From NCBI RefSeq assembly GCF_001039575.1, contig NZ_JIBT01000009.1, positions 1 to 64,000 of the forward strand: a stretch of DNA of 64,000 nucleotides, in the 5' to 3' direction. Positions 16,512-25,935 of the stretch are shown here, piece after piece. How positions within the stretch are numbered: position 1 is the first letter of the stretch; each line of letters begins with the position of its first letter. The notes beneath the pieces were generated by a model, which ran no database searches, was not told the DNA's origin, and saw nothing but the letters and a program-made list of their open reading frames with translations. The position numbers and the translations under genes were made by a program. This DNA is from Halomonas sp. PR-M31. Its GTDB lineage: Bacteria; Pseudomonadota; Gammaproteobacteria; Pseudomonadales; Halomonadaceae.

Positions 16512-17510
16512 CTAATCCAGGTCGATTTCCCAGGGCCGAGGCCTCGCCTGCTCATCTCGCGGCACCCGCACCCAAACGAACTTGTCGGCGCTCAAGACTT
16601 GCTCGCCGTCCCAGCGATAGGCAACCAGACGCCCGAACTTCACCGCGCTGTAATCCACGCAGGCGATATTGGGCGCGGGCAATGCCGGTATTCCCTCACA
16701 CCAGTAATGGCCGATGAAAAGCGGCCGCTCCTCGGGGCCATAGTAAGCCAGACGAGCCTGCTCCCGTTCCGACAGGGGGCGCTCCTCGAGATCATCGGGC
16801 AGGTTGTCCGGCTGAAAGATGACATCGCCGTAAGTGCGCGGCGCCTGGGCCCAGAAATGGGCGCGGAAGGTTCGCCGAGTGAAGCCATCACCGGACTGAA
16901 TCTTGATGCCTTCCGGCAGGCGGATATGGGTGCCTCGAGTCAAACGCTCCAGCACCTGGAAGGCAAAACTGCCCGGGGTCGCCGAGTCATCGAGAAACGC
17001 TTCATCGATGCGCGCGTCTGGATAGTGAGCCAGAAACTGGTTGATGAGCGGCGCATCCCAGCAGGCGTGCACGACCCTGAGACCGTCGAGTTCGAGTAGC
17101 AAAGGTATTTCCATGAACCAGGCCAGGGTATCCTCCCATTCGCCTGGATGATCGCGATACTGCTCAAGGGTTTCCTGAATGACCCGGTTATGGCGTGGCG
17201 TATGTTCCCGCAGCCATTCACAGCTCTGACCTGGCGGACAGCGGCGGCTGTAAGCCAGGGCATTGATCTCATGATTACCCATGACGATGAACGCTTCCCC
17301 TGCCTCGACCATGCTGCGAACGATGGACACCGCCAAACGAATTCGAGGCCCGCGATCGATGAGATCACCTAAAAAGATGGCCTTGCGCCGGGGATGCCGA
17401 TAGACACCCCCGTCATTGTGATAGCCCAGTTTTTCCAGCAATGCCGCCAGGGTCGCGCCGCAGCCGTGCACATCACCTATCAGATCGTAGCCCTCGATGT
17501 CGTCGATCAT
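16512..17510 (-). CDS. Metallophosphoesterase (ApaH/PrpE-like Ser/Thr phosphatase family)
   Basis: About 332 residues. The calcineurin-like motifs are in order: GDVHGC (LIGDVHGCGATLAAL), GDLIDRGPR, GNHEINAL, and a later histidine region (VVHACWDAP; FIGHYWCEG). These are the metal ligands of PP1/ApaH-type phosphatases. Substrate could be diadenosine tetraphosphate, a nucleotide or a phosphoprotein; it is longer than ApaH. ATG at 17510 is preferred because GGAGAG lies upstream; an earlier TTG would overlap nadK. It lies 7 bp downstream of nadK and shares its transcript, ending at the terminator 16383-16411. Confidence 0.87.
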   Translation of the reverse strand: MIDDIEGYDLIGDVHGCGATLAALLEKLGYHNDGGVYRHPRRKAIFLGDLIDRGPRIRLAVSIVRSMVEAGEAFIVMGNHEINALAYSRRCPPGQSCEWLREHTPRHNRVIQETLEQYRDHPGEWEDTLAWFMEIPLLLELDGLRVVHACWDAPLINQFLAHYPDARIDEAFLDDSATPGSFAFQVLERLTRGTHIRLPEGIKIQSGDGFTRRTFRAHFWAQAPRTYGDVIFQPDNLPDDLEERPLSEREQARLAYYGPEERPLFIGHYWCEGIPALPAPNIACVDYSAVKFGRLVAYRWDGEQVLSADKFVWVRVPRDEQARPRPWEIDLD

Positions 17511-17517
17511 GGACGTA

Positions 17518-18399
17518 TCACTCTCCAAGCCGGCTGCTCCAGCCCAGTTTGCTGCGACAGATTTCGAAATAGTTGTGTCCTCGCGGATGAATCAGCATGA
17601 GTTTGTGTGGTTTACGACGCACGTGAACGATATCACCCGGGGTCGATACTACCTGGGTCTGACCATCGCAGCTGACGTGGGGGTAGGTTTCGTTGGTCTC
17701 GCCGATATGCACCATGATCTCGCTGGCCGCATCCACCACAATGGGACGACTCGATAGCGTATGCGGGAACATCGGCACCAGGGTGATGGCATCGAGTTTG
17801 GGATGAACGATGGGCCCGCCGCCGGACAAGGCATAGGCAGTCGACCCCGTGGGTGTTGCAATGATAAGGCCATCGGAGCGCTGGCTGTAGACGAACTGAC
17901 CATCGACGAACAGTTCGAACTCGATCATGCGCACTGCCTTGCCCGGATGAATGACCACGTCATTCAGGCTTTCGCCACTGCCGACCAGGTTATCGCCGCG
18001 AAGGACTTCAGTATCCAACAAGAAGCGCTCTTCGATCTCATAGTGACCGGCCAGCACGTCGCCTACGCGCTCTTCGACCTCATCCGGCGAGATATCCGTC
18101 AAGAATCCCAGACGACCCCGGTTGATACCTAGCACCGGTGTACCGCTTCGACACAGGGCTCGTCCCGCTCCCAGCATGCTGCCATCGCCACCCACCACGA
18201 TTACCAGATCGCAGATATCTCCCAACAAACGCTTGCTGGCTTCTTGCTGTCCATGATCGAGCAGTACCGTGGCGGTGCGCTCTTCGAGGATGACGTGGTA
18301 ATGCGCAGCATTGAGAAAACGAACCAGTCGTTTGAGCGTCTCGACCACTTTGGCGCTGCCAAGACGCCCGATCAGACCGATATTCTTGAAGGATGCCAT
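17518..18399 (-). CDS. nadK: NAD kinase
   Basis: About 293 residues from the ATG at 18399 with GGAG just upstream; a longer frame to 18504 has no support. The GGDGS motif (VVVGGDGSMLGAGR) near residues 68-81 and the NAD-binding loop SDGLIIATPTGSTAYALSGG near 175-194 identify NAD kinase. NRGRLGFLTDI and GESLNDVVIHPGK are also diagnostic. It phosphorylates NAD to NADP in the cytosol. Heads a two-gene unit with the metallophosphoesterase. Confidence 0.96.
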   Translation of the reverse strand: MASFKNIGLIGRLGSAKVVETLKRLVRFLNAAHYHVILEERTATVLLDHGQQEASKRLLGDICDLVIVVGGDGSMLGAGRALCRSGTPVLGINRGRLGFLTDISPDEVEERVGDVLAGHYEIEERFLLDTEVLRGDNLVGSGESLNDVVIHPGKAVRMIEFELFVDGQFVYSQRSDGLIIATPTGSTAYALSGGGPIVHPKLDAITLVPMFPHTLSSRPIVVDAASEIMVHIGETNETYPHVSCDGQTQVVSTPGDIVHVRRKPHKLMLIHPRGHNYFEICRSKLGWSSRLGE

Positions 18400-18587
18400 G
18401 GGCGCTCCGTTACCCCGTCGAGATGCGACATTATGCGGGCTCATAACAAGATGGAGCAAACCCGGTCCGGACCCGCCTACCACTAGGGAAGGTTTGAAAT
18501 GCATCCTCTGCTTGCCGCAAACTGCAAGCTCAGCTCTTCACCGATGCACCGTCGATGTCCTTGCTACCGCTCACCTCCCAGGACGCC

Positions 18588-19556
18588 ATGACTACCGATC
18601 TGGCCGGGCTACGTCACCCGTTGGTCCGGGACCTTGCCTGGCTGCTTCACGCACCGGACATACTGACAACACCGATTGCCGGACGCCCCTCACTGCAAGA
18701 ACTTGGACTCGACGACCCTCAGCGGCGGCGCGACTGGCTGAGTGCATTCGAACACAAGCCCCGGACGATCGAGGCCCAGGTAGGACCGAGCCTGGTCAAA
18801 CGCCTGGGCCACTATCATGAAAAGCTCTGGCACTTCCTGCTGGAGCATGCCCCGGATACGCAGCTACTGGCGCACAACCTCACAGTACGCGACAGCACAA
18901 GACGTACCCTTGGCGAACTCGATCTGCTGTATCGCCATGAAAACGATAGACAACCGGTGCATCTGGAACTCGCCATCAAATACTATCTTGGGCTGCCCCA
19001 AGGCCCCCAGGCGATGAATAGCCAGGCACGCTGGATCGGCCCCGGATGCGCCGACTCACTGGCCGTCAAGCGCCGGCACAGTCTCGATCATCAACTGCCT
19101 TTATCCTGTCGTCCCGAGGCAGCTGATATATTGGCGTCCTTTGGCGCCCCGCCGCTCACCCATCGTTTGGCGCTACTTGGCGTGCTGTTTCGTTCCTGGC
19201 CTGACGGGGCTTCACTCGCCTCGCCCCAGGAAATCGCACCCGATGCCCTTTTCGGTGACTGGCTACCCCTCTCTCGCTGGCCCGACTTTTGCGCCCCGCT
19301 CTATGAGAAAAATGCTATTCGTGGCGCCTTTCTCGACAAGCCGCATTGGCTGGCGCCACCGGTCGACACAGACTTGATTGAATTGAACCGACTGAACGAA
19401 ATGCTTGGGCAGCACTTCGTTCAGCGTCGATCGCCTCGGCAATTGATACTCAAGCATTCCGAAAGCCACTGGCAGCGCTTGTTCATCGTTCCTGATGACT
19501 GGCCCCACCGGATTCCGCTTCCGCCTTTTTCTTACGCGGGAACGAATAGCTTCTAG
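18588..19556 (+). CDS. DUF1853 family protein
   Basis: About 322 residues. The family blocks are visible: LRHPLVRDLAWLLHAPDIL, RLGHYHEKLWHFLLEH, the LGELDLLYRHENDRQPVHLE and IKYYLGLPQG region (resembling a PD-(D/E)XK-like nuclease core: E-x-D followed by HLELAIK), and a C-terminal KHSESHWQRLFIVPDDWP. No function is established; the nuclease-like motif is my reading and may only reflect fold. Start: ATG 18588 follows AGGA closely; ATG 18555 is in frame and also possible. Confidence 0.85.
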   Translation: MTTDLAGLRHPLVRDLAWLLHAPDILTTPIAGRPSLQELGLDDPQRRRDWLSAFEHKPRTIEAQVGPSLVKRLGHYHEKLWHFLLEHAPDTQLLAHNLTVRDSTRRTLGELDLLYRHENDRQPVHLELAIKYYLGLPQGPQAMNSQARWIGPGCADSLAVKRRHSLDHQLPLSCRPEAADILASFGAPPLTHRLALLGVLFRSWPDGASLASPQEIAPDALFGDWLPLSRWPDFCAPLYEKNAIRGAFLDKPHWLAPPVDTDLIELNRLNEMLGQHFVQRRSPRQLILKHSESHWQRLFIVPDDWPHRIPLPPFSYAGTNSF

Positions 19557-19578
19557 TAGTCGCTAGTAATCGCCGGTT

Positions 19579-20460
19579 TCAGGCAACGGTGGTTGAGTGG
19601 CGCTGATCGCGGCGGCGTACCCACCACTCATTGATCAACAAGGACGCGACGATGATCGCACCGCCCAGGGCCAAGCGCGCAAGGTCCGCGTCACGATTCC
19701 AGATCAGTAGATTGACCAGTAGTCCTGCGGGAATCAGCGCATTGTTCATGATGGCAAGCGCGCCTGCGTCGACCTGAGTCGCCCCCTTATTCCACAGAAA
19801 ATAGCCCAGCCCCGAGGCCATGATTCCTAGCCAGCCAAGAACACCCCACTGCACGCCGGTAGTCGGAAGCTTTTCAGTGGAGCCAAAAATGAGAAAGGCA
19901 ATGATCACCAGCGCCAGCGCTCCCAGGTAGAACCAACCGAACACGCTGCGCTGAGGAATGTTCCGCGGCAGGCCATTGGCAAGATGCCGGTAGGCGACCT
20001 GGCCCGTGGCGAAGCATAGATTGGCACCTTGCACGACCAAAAATCCAAGCCAGAAATCGCTGCTGATACCTTCATAGCGAATGACCGCCGCACCTAGCAC
20101 GGCCACGGCTGCGGTGAGCAGATAGAATGGTGAAAAGCGCTTGACCATGGCATCGTCGAGCAACGTCACGTAGAGCGGTGTAAAGATGGTGAACAGCAGT
20201 ACTTCAAGCACTGACAGCAACAGAAATGACTGATAGAAGAAGATGTACATCAAGCCCAGCTGGATCGCCCCGATGCACATCATGGCAAGCTTCATGCCGT
20301 TGGAAAGCGCCGAGGGCCGCAGAAATGGCAAGAACAGAAGGCTCGCTAGCGCAATGCGCACCAGCACGGCAAAGTAGCTGTCGACCTGGCCGGCAAGATA
20401 GGCGCCGATCAGAGAGAACGAGAAGGCCCACAGGGCCGTGACACCAATCAGGTAGCTCAT
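19579..20460 (-). CDS. EamA/DMT family transporter
   Basis: About 293 residues with ten predicted membrane helices in two EamA repeats. The N-terminus (YLIGVTALWAFSFSLIGAYL) and the second-repeat start (ANLCFATGQVAYRHLAN) match the EamA duplication. The final QVDAGALAIMNNALIPAGLL is typical of the carboxylate/amino acid/amine exporter group. It probably exports a small metabolite. Start at ATG 20460 (MSYLIG); binding site weak. Convergent with the DUF1853 gene. Confidence 0.87.
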   Translation of the reverse strand: MSYLIGVTALWAFSFSLIGAYLAGQVDSYFAVLVRIALASLLFLPFLRPSALSNGMKLAMMCIGAIQLGLMYIFFYQSFLLLSVLEVLLFTIFTPLYVTLLDDAMVKRFSPFYLLTAAVAVLGAAVIRYEGISSDFWLGFLVVQGANLCFATGQVAYRHLANGLPRNIPQRSVFGWFYLGALALVIIAFLIFGSTEKLPTTGVQWGVLGWLGIMASGLGYFLWNKGATQVDAGALAIMNNALIPAGLLVNLLIWNRDADLARLALGGAIIVASLLINEWWVRRRDQRHSTTVA

Positions 20461-20475
20461 GTTGTTAGGTAGCTC

Positions 20476-20994
20476 ATGACAGTTCAACCAGTGGATTTAG
20501 TAGCGACGGCGCGCATTGTACAACTAAAGGCGCGGCTGTCATCTATCTCGAGTCTCACCTTTCACTCACGCTCCGGCACCGGCTCAACCTGCGGCTGGTC
20601 CGGCGAAGGCCAGGGGTCTGTCGTGGTCACACGTCATGCGGATGACAGCGTGACCTTCACCGAAGCCGGCCACTTCCAGCTTGATTCACAACCAGCCGAT
20701 TCCAGCACAACGCCGCCACGTTCGCTGCCCTTTCAGAACGTCTTTCGCTGGCGCCCTTGTCGTGATCATGTCGCTCTTTCTCATGAGCGTCGTGGACCCG
20801 AAGCGGCGGTATGGTTATTCGATATAGTGGCCGCCGATCACGAACATGGCTGCGATCTCATTTCCCGTAAGGCTCACCTGTGCGGTAACGACCGCTACCG
20901 GGCGCGTATGACCTTTATGGATCAAGGGTTCGATCTCGAATGGACCATTCGAGGGCCGCGTAAGGATGAGCACCTTTATTATCGATATCGGTAA
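20476..20994 (+). CDS. DUF6314-like protein
   Basis: 172 residues. The C-terminal half has HLCGNDRYRARMTFMDQGFD and WTIRGPRKDEHLYYRYR, a pattern I associate with the DUF6314 family (small beta-barrel-like proteins of unknown function). The middle has FRWRPCRDHVALSHERRGPE. Gly/Ser-rich residues near 30-50 (SGTGSTCGWSGEGQGSVVVT) make up the first strands. Start ATG 20476 has AGG seven bases upstream. The 5-prime end is only 15 bp from the divergent EamA start, so the two share a promoter region. Confidence 0.6.
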   Translation: MTVQPVDLVATARIVQLKARLSSISSLTFHSRSGTGSTCGWSGEGQGSVVVTRHADDSVTFTEAGHFQLDSQPADSSTTPPRSLPFQNVFRWRPCRDHVALSHERRGPEAAVWLFDIVAADHEHGCDLISRKAHLCGNDRYRARMTFMDQGFDLEWTIRGPRKDEHLYYRYR

Positions 20995-21051
20995 AGGGCG
21001 CATTTTAAAAAAACCGCATGTTCATCCAAGTGCTACTTAAAACACATGTAT

Positions 21052-21081
21052 TTGTAAGACATCGCCGACAAAACGTATAAG
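21052..21081 (+). promoter_or_regulatory. Candidate sigma-70 promoter of the vgrG island
   Basis: TTGTAA (21052-21057) and TATAAG (21076-21081), 18-bp spacing, in an A/T-rich stretch (20995-21168) that contrasts with the surrounding G+C. Start of transcription near 21088, leader about 80 nt to the vgrG ATG. Confidence 0.45.
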
Positions 21082-21168
21082 CCAAATATGACGATTCGCA
21101 ATCACTATTTTTATTGAGCAAATTATCGTATAGATTGTGTAACTTTGTGTTTCTTGCAAGGATTACAC

Positions 21169-23339
21169 ATGGTTTCTTCGACCGGCCTTCAATTCACCCT
21201 GCAACGTGCTAGCGGCGCCAATGACGACACGACCGACGCTCCGGCAGTCATCGACTTCCACTTGGAAGAAACGCTCTCCACGCCTTTCGCCCTCACCGTG
21301 AACTTTGCCAGCCGCCAGCATGATCTCTCGGCCAGCGACTGGCTCGATCGCGAGGTATCGTTAGCTATCTGGCAGGACGGCGCCGTGGTGCGCCGCATCC
21401 ACGGCGTTGTCAGCGAATTCGCTCAGGCGACCGCGGCCATCGGCGTACCCATTACGCCATCACCGTCAAGCCGGCCCTGTGGCGGCTCTCCTTGCGCCAC
21501 AACTCGCGCATCTTCCAGAACGTCTCGCCGCTGACCATCATCAACACCCTGCTCGATGAGCGCGGCATTACCGACGTTGCCTTCGCGGTGACCCGGGAGC
21601 CAGAAGTCCGCGAATACTGCGTGCAGTACCGCGAAACGGATCTGGCCTTCATCCAGCGCCTGGCCGCGGAAGAAGGCCTGTTCTATTTCCATGAGTTTGA
21701 AGATAAGGCAGGTAGAGCGCATCGCCTGGTGTTTGCTGACGACCCGCAGGTGCTCGGGAATTTGGGGTCACGTTCCTATCATAGCCACCTTCATCACAGC
21801 CCTTCTGGCGGCACGGCCCTGGCGCGCCATATCCGTCGCTTGCGCCAGACCGCGCGGGTGCGCCCGGCGTCGGTGACGCTGAAGGATTATTCCTTCAAGC
21901 AGCCGGCATACGCGCAACTGCATGAACAGGTCGGCAGTGGGCTGGAAGACCATGCTCAGCGTGGCGGCGCTGATAAAGGGTATGAACACTTCGATTATCC
22001 CGGCCGCTACAAGGCGGACGCCTCGGGCAAGGCGTTCACGAAGGTTCGCCTGGAACAGCTGCGCAGTAACGCTACGATTGCGAGCGCCGAAAGCGATCTA
22101 CCGGAGCTGTTACCCGGGGCGCGCTTTGCCCTCACCGATCACGATAGCGATGCCCTGAACCGCGACTGGCAGGTCATCAGCGTCATGCATGAAGGCAGTC
22201 AACCCCAGGCCCTGGAAGAGGATGCCTTCGGTGCTCACCTGCAGGGGCGGGCAGGCTCAGAGGGCATGACGACCTACCACAACACCCTGGTGCTGATGCC
22301 CGCCGACCAGGCCTGGCGGCCCGCACTCTATACAGAACAGAATCCCAAGCCCCGGGTCGATGGCCCCCAGGTGGCCTTCGTGGTTGGTCCCGAAGGCGAA
22401 GAGATCCACTGCGACGAACACGGCCGGGTCAAGGTGCAGTTCCCCTGGGATCGCTATGCCGCAGGTGATGACACCAGCAGCGCCTGGATTCGGGTCTCCC
22501 AAGGTTGGGCAGGCGGGGGCTATGGCTCGATGGCAATTCCTAGAGTCGGTCATGAAGTCATCGTGTCGTTCCTCGAAGGCGACCCGGATCAGCCGCTGAT
22601 CACCGGGCGTACCTATCACGCGGTAAACACCCCGGCCTATTCCCTGCCGGAACACAAGACACGCACCGTGATCCGCACCCAGACCCACAAGGGCGACGGC
22701 TTCAACGAACTGCGCTTCGAGGATGCCACCGACCAGGAACAGATCTGGATTCACGCCCAGAGGGATCTGGAACTCCTCACCGAGAACGACCGCACCGAGG
22801 AGATTCGTCGCGACAGCCACCTCACGGTCAAACGCGACCGCATCAGTGAACTCGATCGCGACGATCACCTTAGCGTGCATGGCGAGCGCCGTACGAAGAT
22901 CGACGGCAATCAGAGCCTGATCGTCCAGGGCAGCCTGCACCTCCAGGCAGGTCAAGCCTGGCTCTCGGAATGCGGGCGCGAGCTGCATATCAAGGCAGGT
23001 CAGAAGGTCGTACTGGAAGCCGGCGACGAACTCAGCCTGAACGCCGGGGGCAGTTTTCTGAAGATCGACAGCAGCGGGGTAACACTCGGGGGACCCAAGG
23101 TCCGCATTAATGCCGGCGGTAACCCAGGCAAAGGCAGTGGACAAAAGGCCAACATGGCGATGCTGCCAGGGCAGGCCCAACCGGAAGTTGCCAAGACTAT
23201 CGTACCCGTCTCTCATGAACAGCTTTTAAGCGCTGCCGTTTACAGTGCTAGTACTGTAGAAGCCTGTCAAATCCAGGATATTGCACTGGCGTCCGGACCC
23301 AGCAACTGCGGCTTGGGAGCACAATGCCGATGTGGATAA
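21169..23339 (+). pseudogene. vgrG: Type VI secretion tip protein VgrG (TssI), frameshifted
   Basis: About 723 residues over two frames. Start ATG 21169 follows AAGGA. Frame one has the gp27-like N-terminus (GLQFTLQRASGAND, VIDFHLEETLSTPFALTVNF) and breaks near 21431; restoring one C (GCGACC to GCGACCC) leads to THYAITVKPALWRLSLRHNS, then RIFQNVSPLTIINTLLDERG. The gp27/gp5 core includes EYCVQYRETDLAFIQRLAAE and DEHGRVKVQFPWDR. The beta-helix spike at the C-terminus has repeats (LTENDRTEEIRRDSHLTVKR). It lacks a PAAR or effector extension beyond the short tail ending GAQCRCG. Orphan vgrG loci carry cognate effector cargo, which here follows directly. Confidence 0.93.
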
Positions 23340-24037
23340 GCCGCTTCCTGGTCGATCTCTCTTTGCATAAAGAAGCATTGCGCCGGATTTTCGAAATCGA
23401 ACCCGCGCCTCGTTATCAACTGCTCTATCTGCAGACTGATCAGCACGAGCAGGCCAACGTCGGTCCACTGCTCATCGACCCCTGCTCACCGGTCGCTCAT
23501 CGGCACTATAAAGAGTGGGTTCAACAGGGGTTGGCAATCGAGCTACAGGGTCAGCAGCGCTTCGAAAGCGTCGCCGAACATCTCAAGACATTGACCATGG
23601 TGGAGCGTGAACGGGCACCATTAGCCCTGTTTCGCTACGCTGACCCACGGCTTTATGCGGGGCTTGAATCCACGCTCAATGTTCATGACCTCAGGCGGCT
23701 ACTGGGCCCCAATGATCGTATGCGCAGCGTCGTATCGGGCCAAACCTGGACATTGCAACAGGACAGTATGGAGGCCGATAGCTATACACCTGCCAGCGCT
23801 CCTTTCAGACTTACGCGGGATCACCTACAAGGTATCGATGAGTGGCGCAGTCAGACGATGCTGCAAGCTCTGGCCGAGCACTACGCCCTTCCTGTGGAGC
23901 ACATAATCGGCTGGTATCGGGAAATACGCACAAAAAGTCATAACAATGAACAAGCCTGTCTCGAGCACTGTCATCGCCTAGCGCGGAACGCTCGGAACAG
24001 TGTTACCTCTGCTCATCTAGAAGAAATAACCTCATGA
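23324..24037 (+). CDS. DUF4123 type VI effector adaptor (Tap/TEC-like)
   Basis: 237 residues. It has the DUF4123 layout: a short first strand (RYQLLYLQTDQHEQ), CSPVAHRHYKEWVQQGLAIE, ALFRYADPRLYAGLESTLN near 100-120 and LRRLLGPNDRM. DUF4123 proteins load a cargo effector onto VgrG. The gene overlaps vgrG by 16 bp (GGGAG precedes its ATG) and the hydrolase gene by 4 bp (ATGA), so the three are tightly coupled, as expected for a VgrG-adaptor-effector set. Confidence 0.88.
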   Translation: MPMWISRFLVDLSLHKEALRRIFEIEPAPRYQLLYLQTDQHEQANVGPLLIDPCSPVAHRHYKEWVQQGLAIELQGQQRFESVAEHLKTLTMVERERAPLALFRYADPRLYAGLESTLNVHDLRRLLGPNDRMRSVVSGQTWTLQQDSMEADSYTPASAPFRLTRDHLQGIDEWRSQTMLQALAEHYALPVEHIIGWYREIRTKSHNNEQACLEHCHRLARNARNSVTSAHLEEITS

Positions 24038-25935
24038 ATGATCTCGTTCTTCCCTTCCAACCCAGCTGCCAGAACGGTGGCGGCGCCGTCTACCGGGCCG
24101 AATGCGTATCCAAGGTCCTGGTCACTATCGAGCACAAGGACACCCTGGGGCGGCCTCTGCCCGCCGGCAACATCGTCGAGCTGTGCGATGCCCATCGCTA
24201 CCCCCATACCGGCGTGACCGACGACCGTGGCCACAGCCATCACCCCGGAGTGATCGCCGGCCCCTTCGCCTGGCAGTTGCGAGATGCCCCCGGGCGTCAT
24301 CTGATCGCCATCGACGAAGTGCCGGTACATCCGGTGGCGTCGGGCCTCAGCGCCCCGGAAGCCCTGGCGGTGATGAACGAGACCACCGTGGTCGCGACCT
24401 ATCTGCCGCCGCCGATGCTCATCGACCTGCACACCCCCTCCGAGGGGGTGACGCCGGATCTACTCAGTGATGATCAGCTGGAACAGCTGCGCCTGGCCGG
24501 CAACAATGCCACCCTGTTCCTGCACGGCTATAACGTTCCCCGGGGCGACTGGGCCCGCTTTGATGCGGCGGCGGACGCCGCAAGCGCCCGCCCACCGCCC
24601 CTGCTGGGCACGGCGCTGCTTCATCCGAGCGGCGCAGCGGCCATATCGACGCTGTGTCAGCGCCAGTCAATCGACGGAGACGAACAGGGGCTCAACGGCA
24701 CCGGCGCCTGCGGCTGGCTGACCAGCATGGAGTATCAGCTCAACCGGGCGGCGGGAATGGACGAGAGCGACTGGCGCCCCTACAGTCGCGTGGTGGGTAT
24801 CGCCTGGCCCGGGGATACCGGCGCCACCGCCTTCACCGAGGCCGAGTTCATTGCCACACACAGTGGCCGCCGGCTGGTCAACGTGCTCAAGCAGCTGCTC
24901 GACGCGGGTATCAAGATCAATCTGATCGGTCACTCTCTCGGGGCTCGAGTGGCATTGACCGCCCTCAACCTGCTCGGCGAGCGCGGTGTGCAACAGCGTA
25001 TCGACCATTTGTTCCTGTGGCAGCCGGCGGTGGCCGACAACGCCCTGTCCCCGGACACGCCCTTCAGCAAGGTGCGACAGCGCGACGAGCTGTTCAAACC
25101 TGATCCCCGCCGTCCCGGCCGAGAAGTGCATCCGCTGGGCATGGGCACCTTCCCCTATGCCCATCGCGCCGTCAGCAACATCGTAGTGCTGCACTCTCAT
25201 GAAGACGGCGTTCTCGGCCCCTCCAATCGAGAAGCTTCTGGCGCGTGGTACGACCCCAGAGACTGGGTGCAGCGATTGCGCGATATCGCGACGGATTCCA
25301 GTGACGATCGCACCGGCACGTTGGGCGGTGCCTATACCAAGAAATGGTGGACCTTTCCGCCGATCATTGCCGGCGGCCTGGGCTACTTCCGCGAGTACTA
25401 TTTCAATCGCGGTCGTGCGCTGGCCCCGGGCCAGTGGGAGGCGGCCTTGCTGTTGCGTACCCAGGACGATGCCAGCGACCAGTATCGTGTCGATCGCGCC
25501 TGGGAGGCCTTGACCCAGGCCCTCGTCGATGAAGCCCGGCGCATTCTGGCCGCAACACCGCCCGGTCCCTTGCATGCGGACACCTGTCTGCCGGACTACG
25601 ACCTGCTCAAGCCCCTGGCCCATCATGCCCGCATCAGCGAACAAATGGCGCTAACCTTCGCCCAACACCTGCGTGAACTGGGGCAGAAGCACAACTGGCA
25701 GCCGGGAGATGGGGAGGTACGTCCGGCGCTGGGATTGGTGGGGTTCAAGGATGTGGAAACCGAACCTTTCTTCGAGACCAAACTAAGATTAGAAATCTTC
25801 GACGAAGTCGACCAATCTACGTGGCTCTTCGAACACTCAGCGATGAAGTATCCCAGCAAGGAAATTTTTACCAAGAGTTACAAGCTGGGCATCATGGACA
25901 GAATCAAAGGAGGATCGGGCTTTGGACAGTATTGA
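24034..25935 (+). CDS. Predicted type VI secretion alpha/beta-hydrolase (lipase-type) effector
   Basis: 633 residues, no signal peptide. The alpha/beta-hydrolase part spans roughly 155-395: oxyanion-side block LFLHGYNVPRGDW (162-174), VVGIAWPGDTGA (253-264), nucleophile elbow NLIGHSLGARVAL with Ser-301, and VLHSHEDGVLG (385-395), which may hold the acid. This resembles DUF900-like hydrolases and Tle-type phospholipase effectors. The N-terminal ~130 residues may bind the adaptor. Residues from about 424 form a separate C-terminal domain (GGAYTKKWWTFPPIIAGGLG near 431-450; STWLFEHSAMKYP). That domain is repeated downstream. Phospholipase activity is inferred. Position after DUF4123 supports a secreted toxin. 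Confidence 0.8.
   Translation: MNDLVLPFQPSCQNGGGAVYRAECVSKVLVTIEHKDTLGRPLPAGNIVELCDAHRYPHTGVTDDRGHSHHPGVIAGPFAWQLRDAPGRHLIAIDEVPVHPVASGLSAPEALAVMNETTVVATYLPPPMLIDLHTPSEGVTPDLLSDDQLEQLRLAGNNATLFLHGYNVPRGDWARFDAAADAASARPPPLLGTALLHPSGAAAISTLCQRQSIDGDEQGLNGTGACGWLTSMEYQLNRAAGMDESDWRPYSRVVGIAWPGDTGATAFTEAEFIATHSGRRLVNVLKQLLDAGIKINLIGHSLGARVALTALNLLGERGVQQRIDHLFLWQPAVADNALSPDTPFSKVRQRDELFKPDPRRPGREVHPLGMGTFPYAHRAVSNIVVLHSHEDGVLGPSNREASGAWYDPRDWVQRLRDIATDSSDDRTGTLGGAYTKKWWTFPPIIAGGLGYFREYYFNRGRALAPGQWEAALLLRTQDDASDQYRVDRAWEALTQALVDEARRILAATPPGPLHADTCLPDYDLLKPLAHHARISEQMALTFAQHLRELGQKHNWQPGDGEVRPALGLVGFKDVETEPFFETKLRLEIFDEVDQSTWLFEHSAMKYPSKEIFTKSYKLGIMDRIKGGSGFGQY

Noticed and set aside
22257-23216. 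319-residue minus-strand ORF opposite vgrG
   Set aside because: Shadow frame of the repetitive VgrG spike region; no binding site or domain.
24667-25644. 325-residue minus-strand ORF opposite the effector
   Set aside because: Shadow of the high-GC effector coding sequence.
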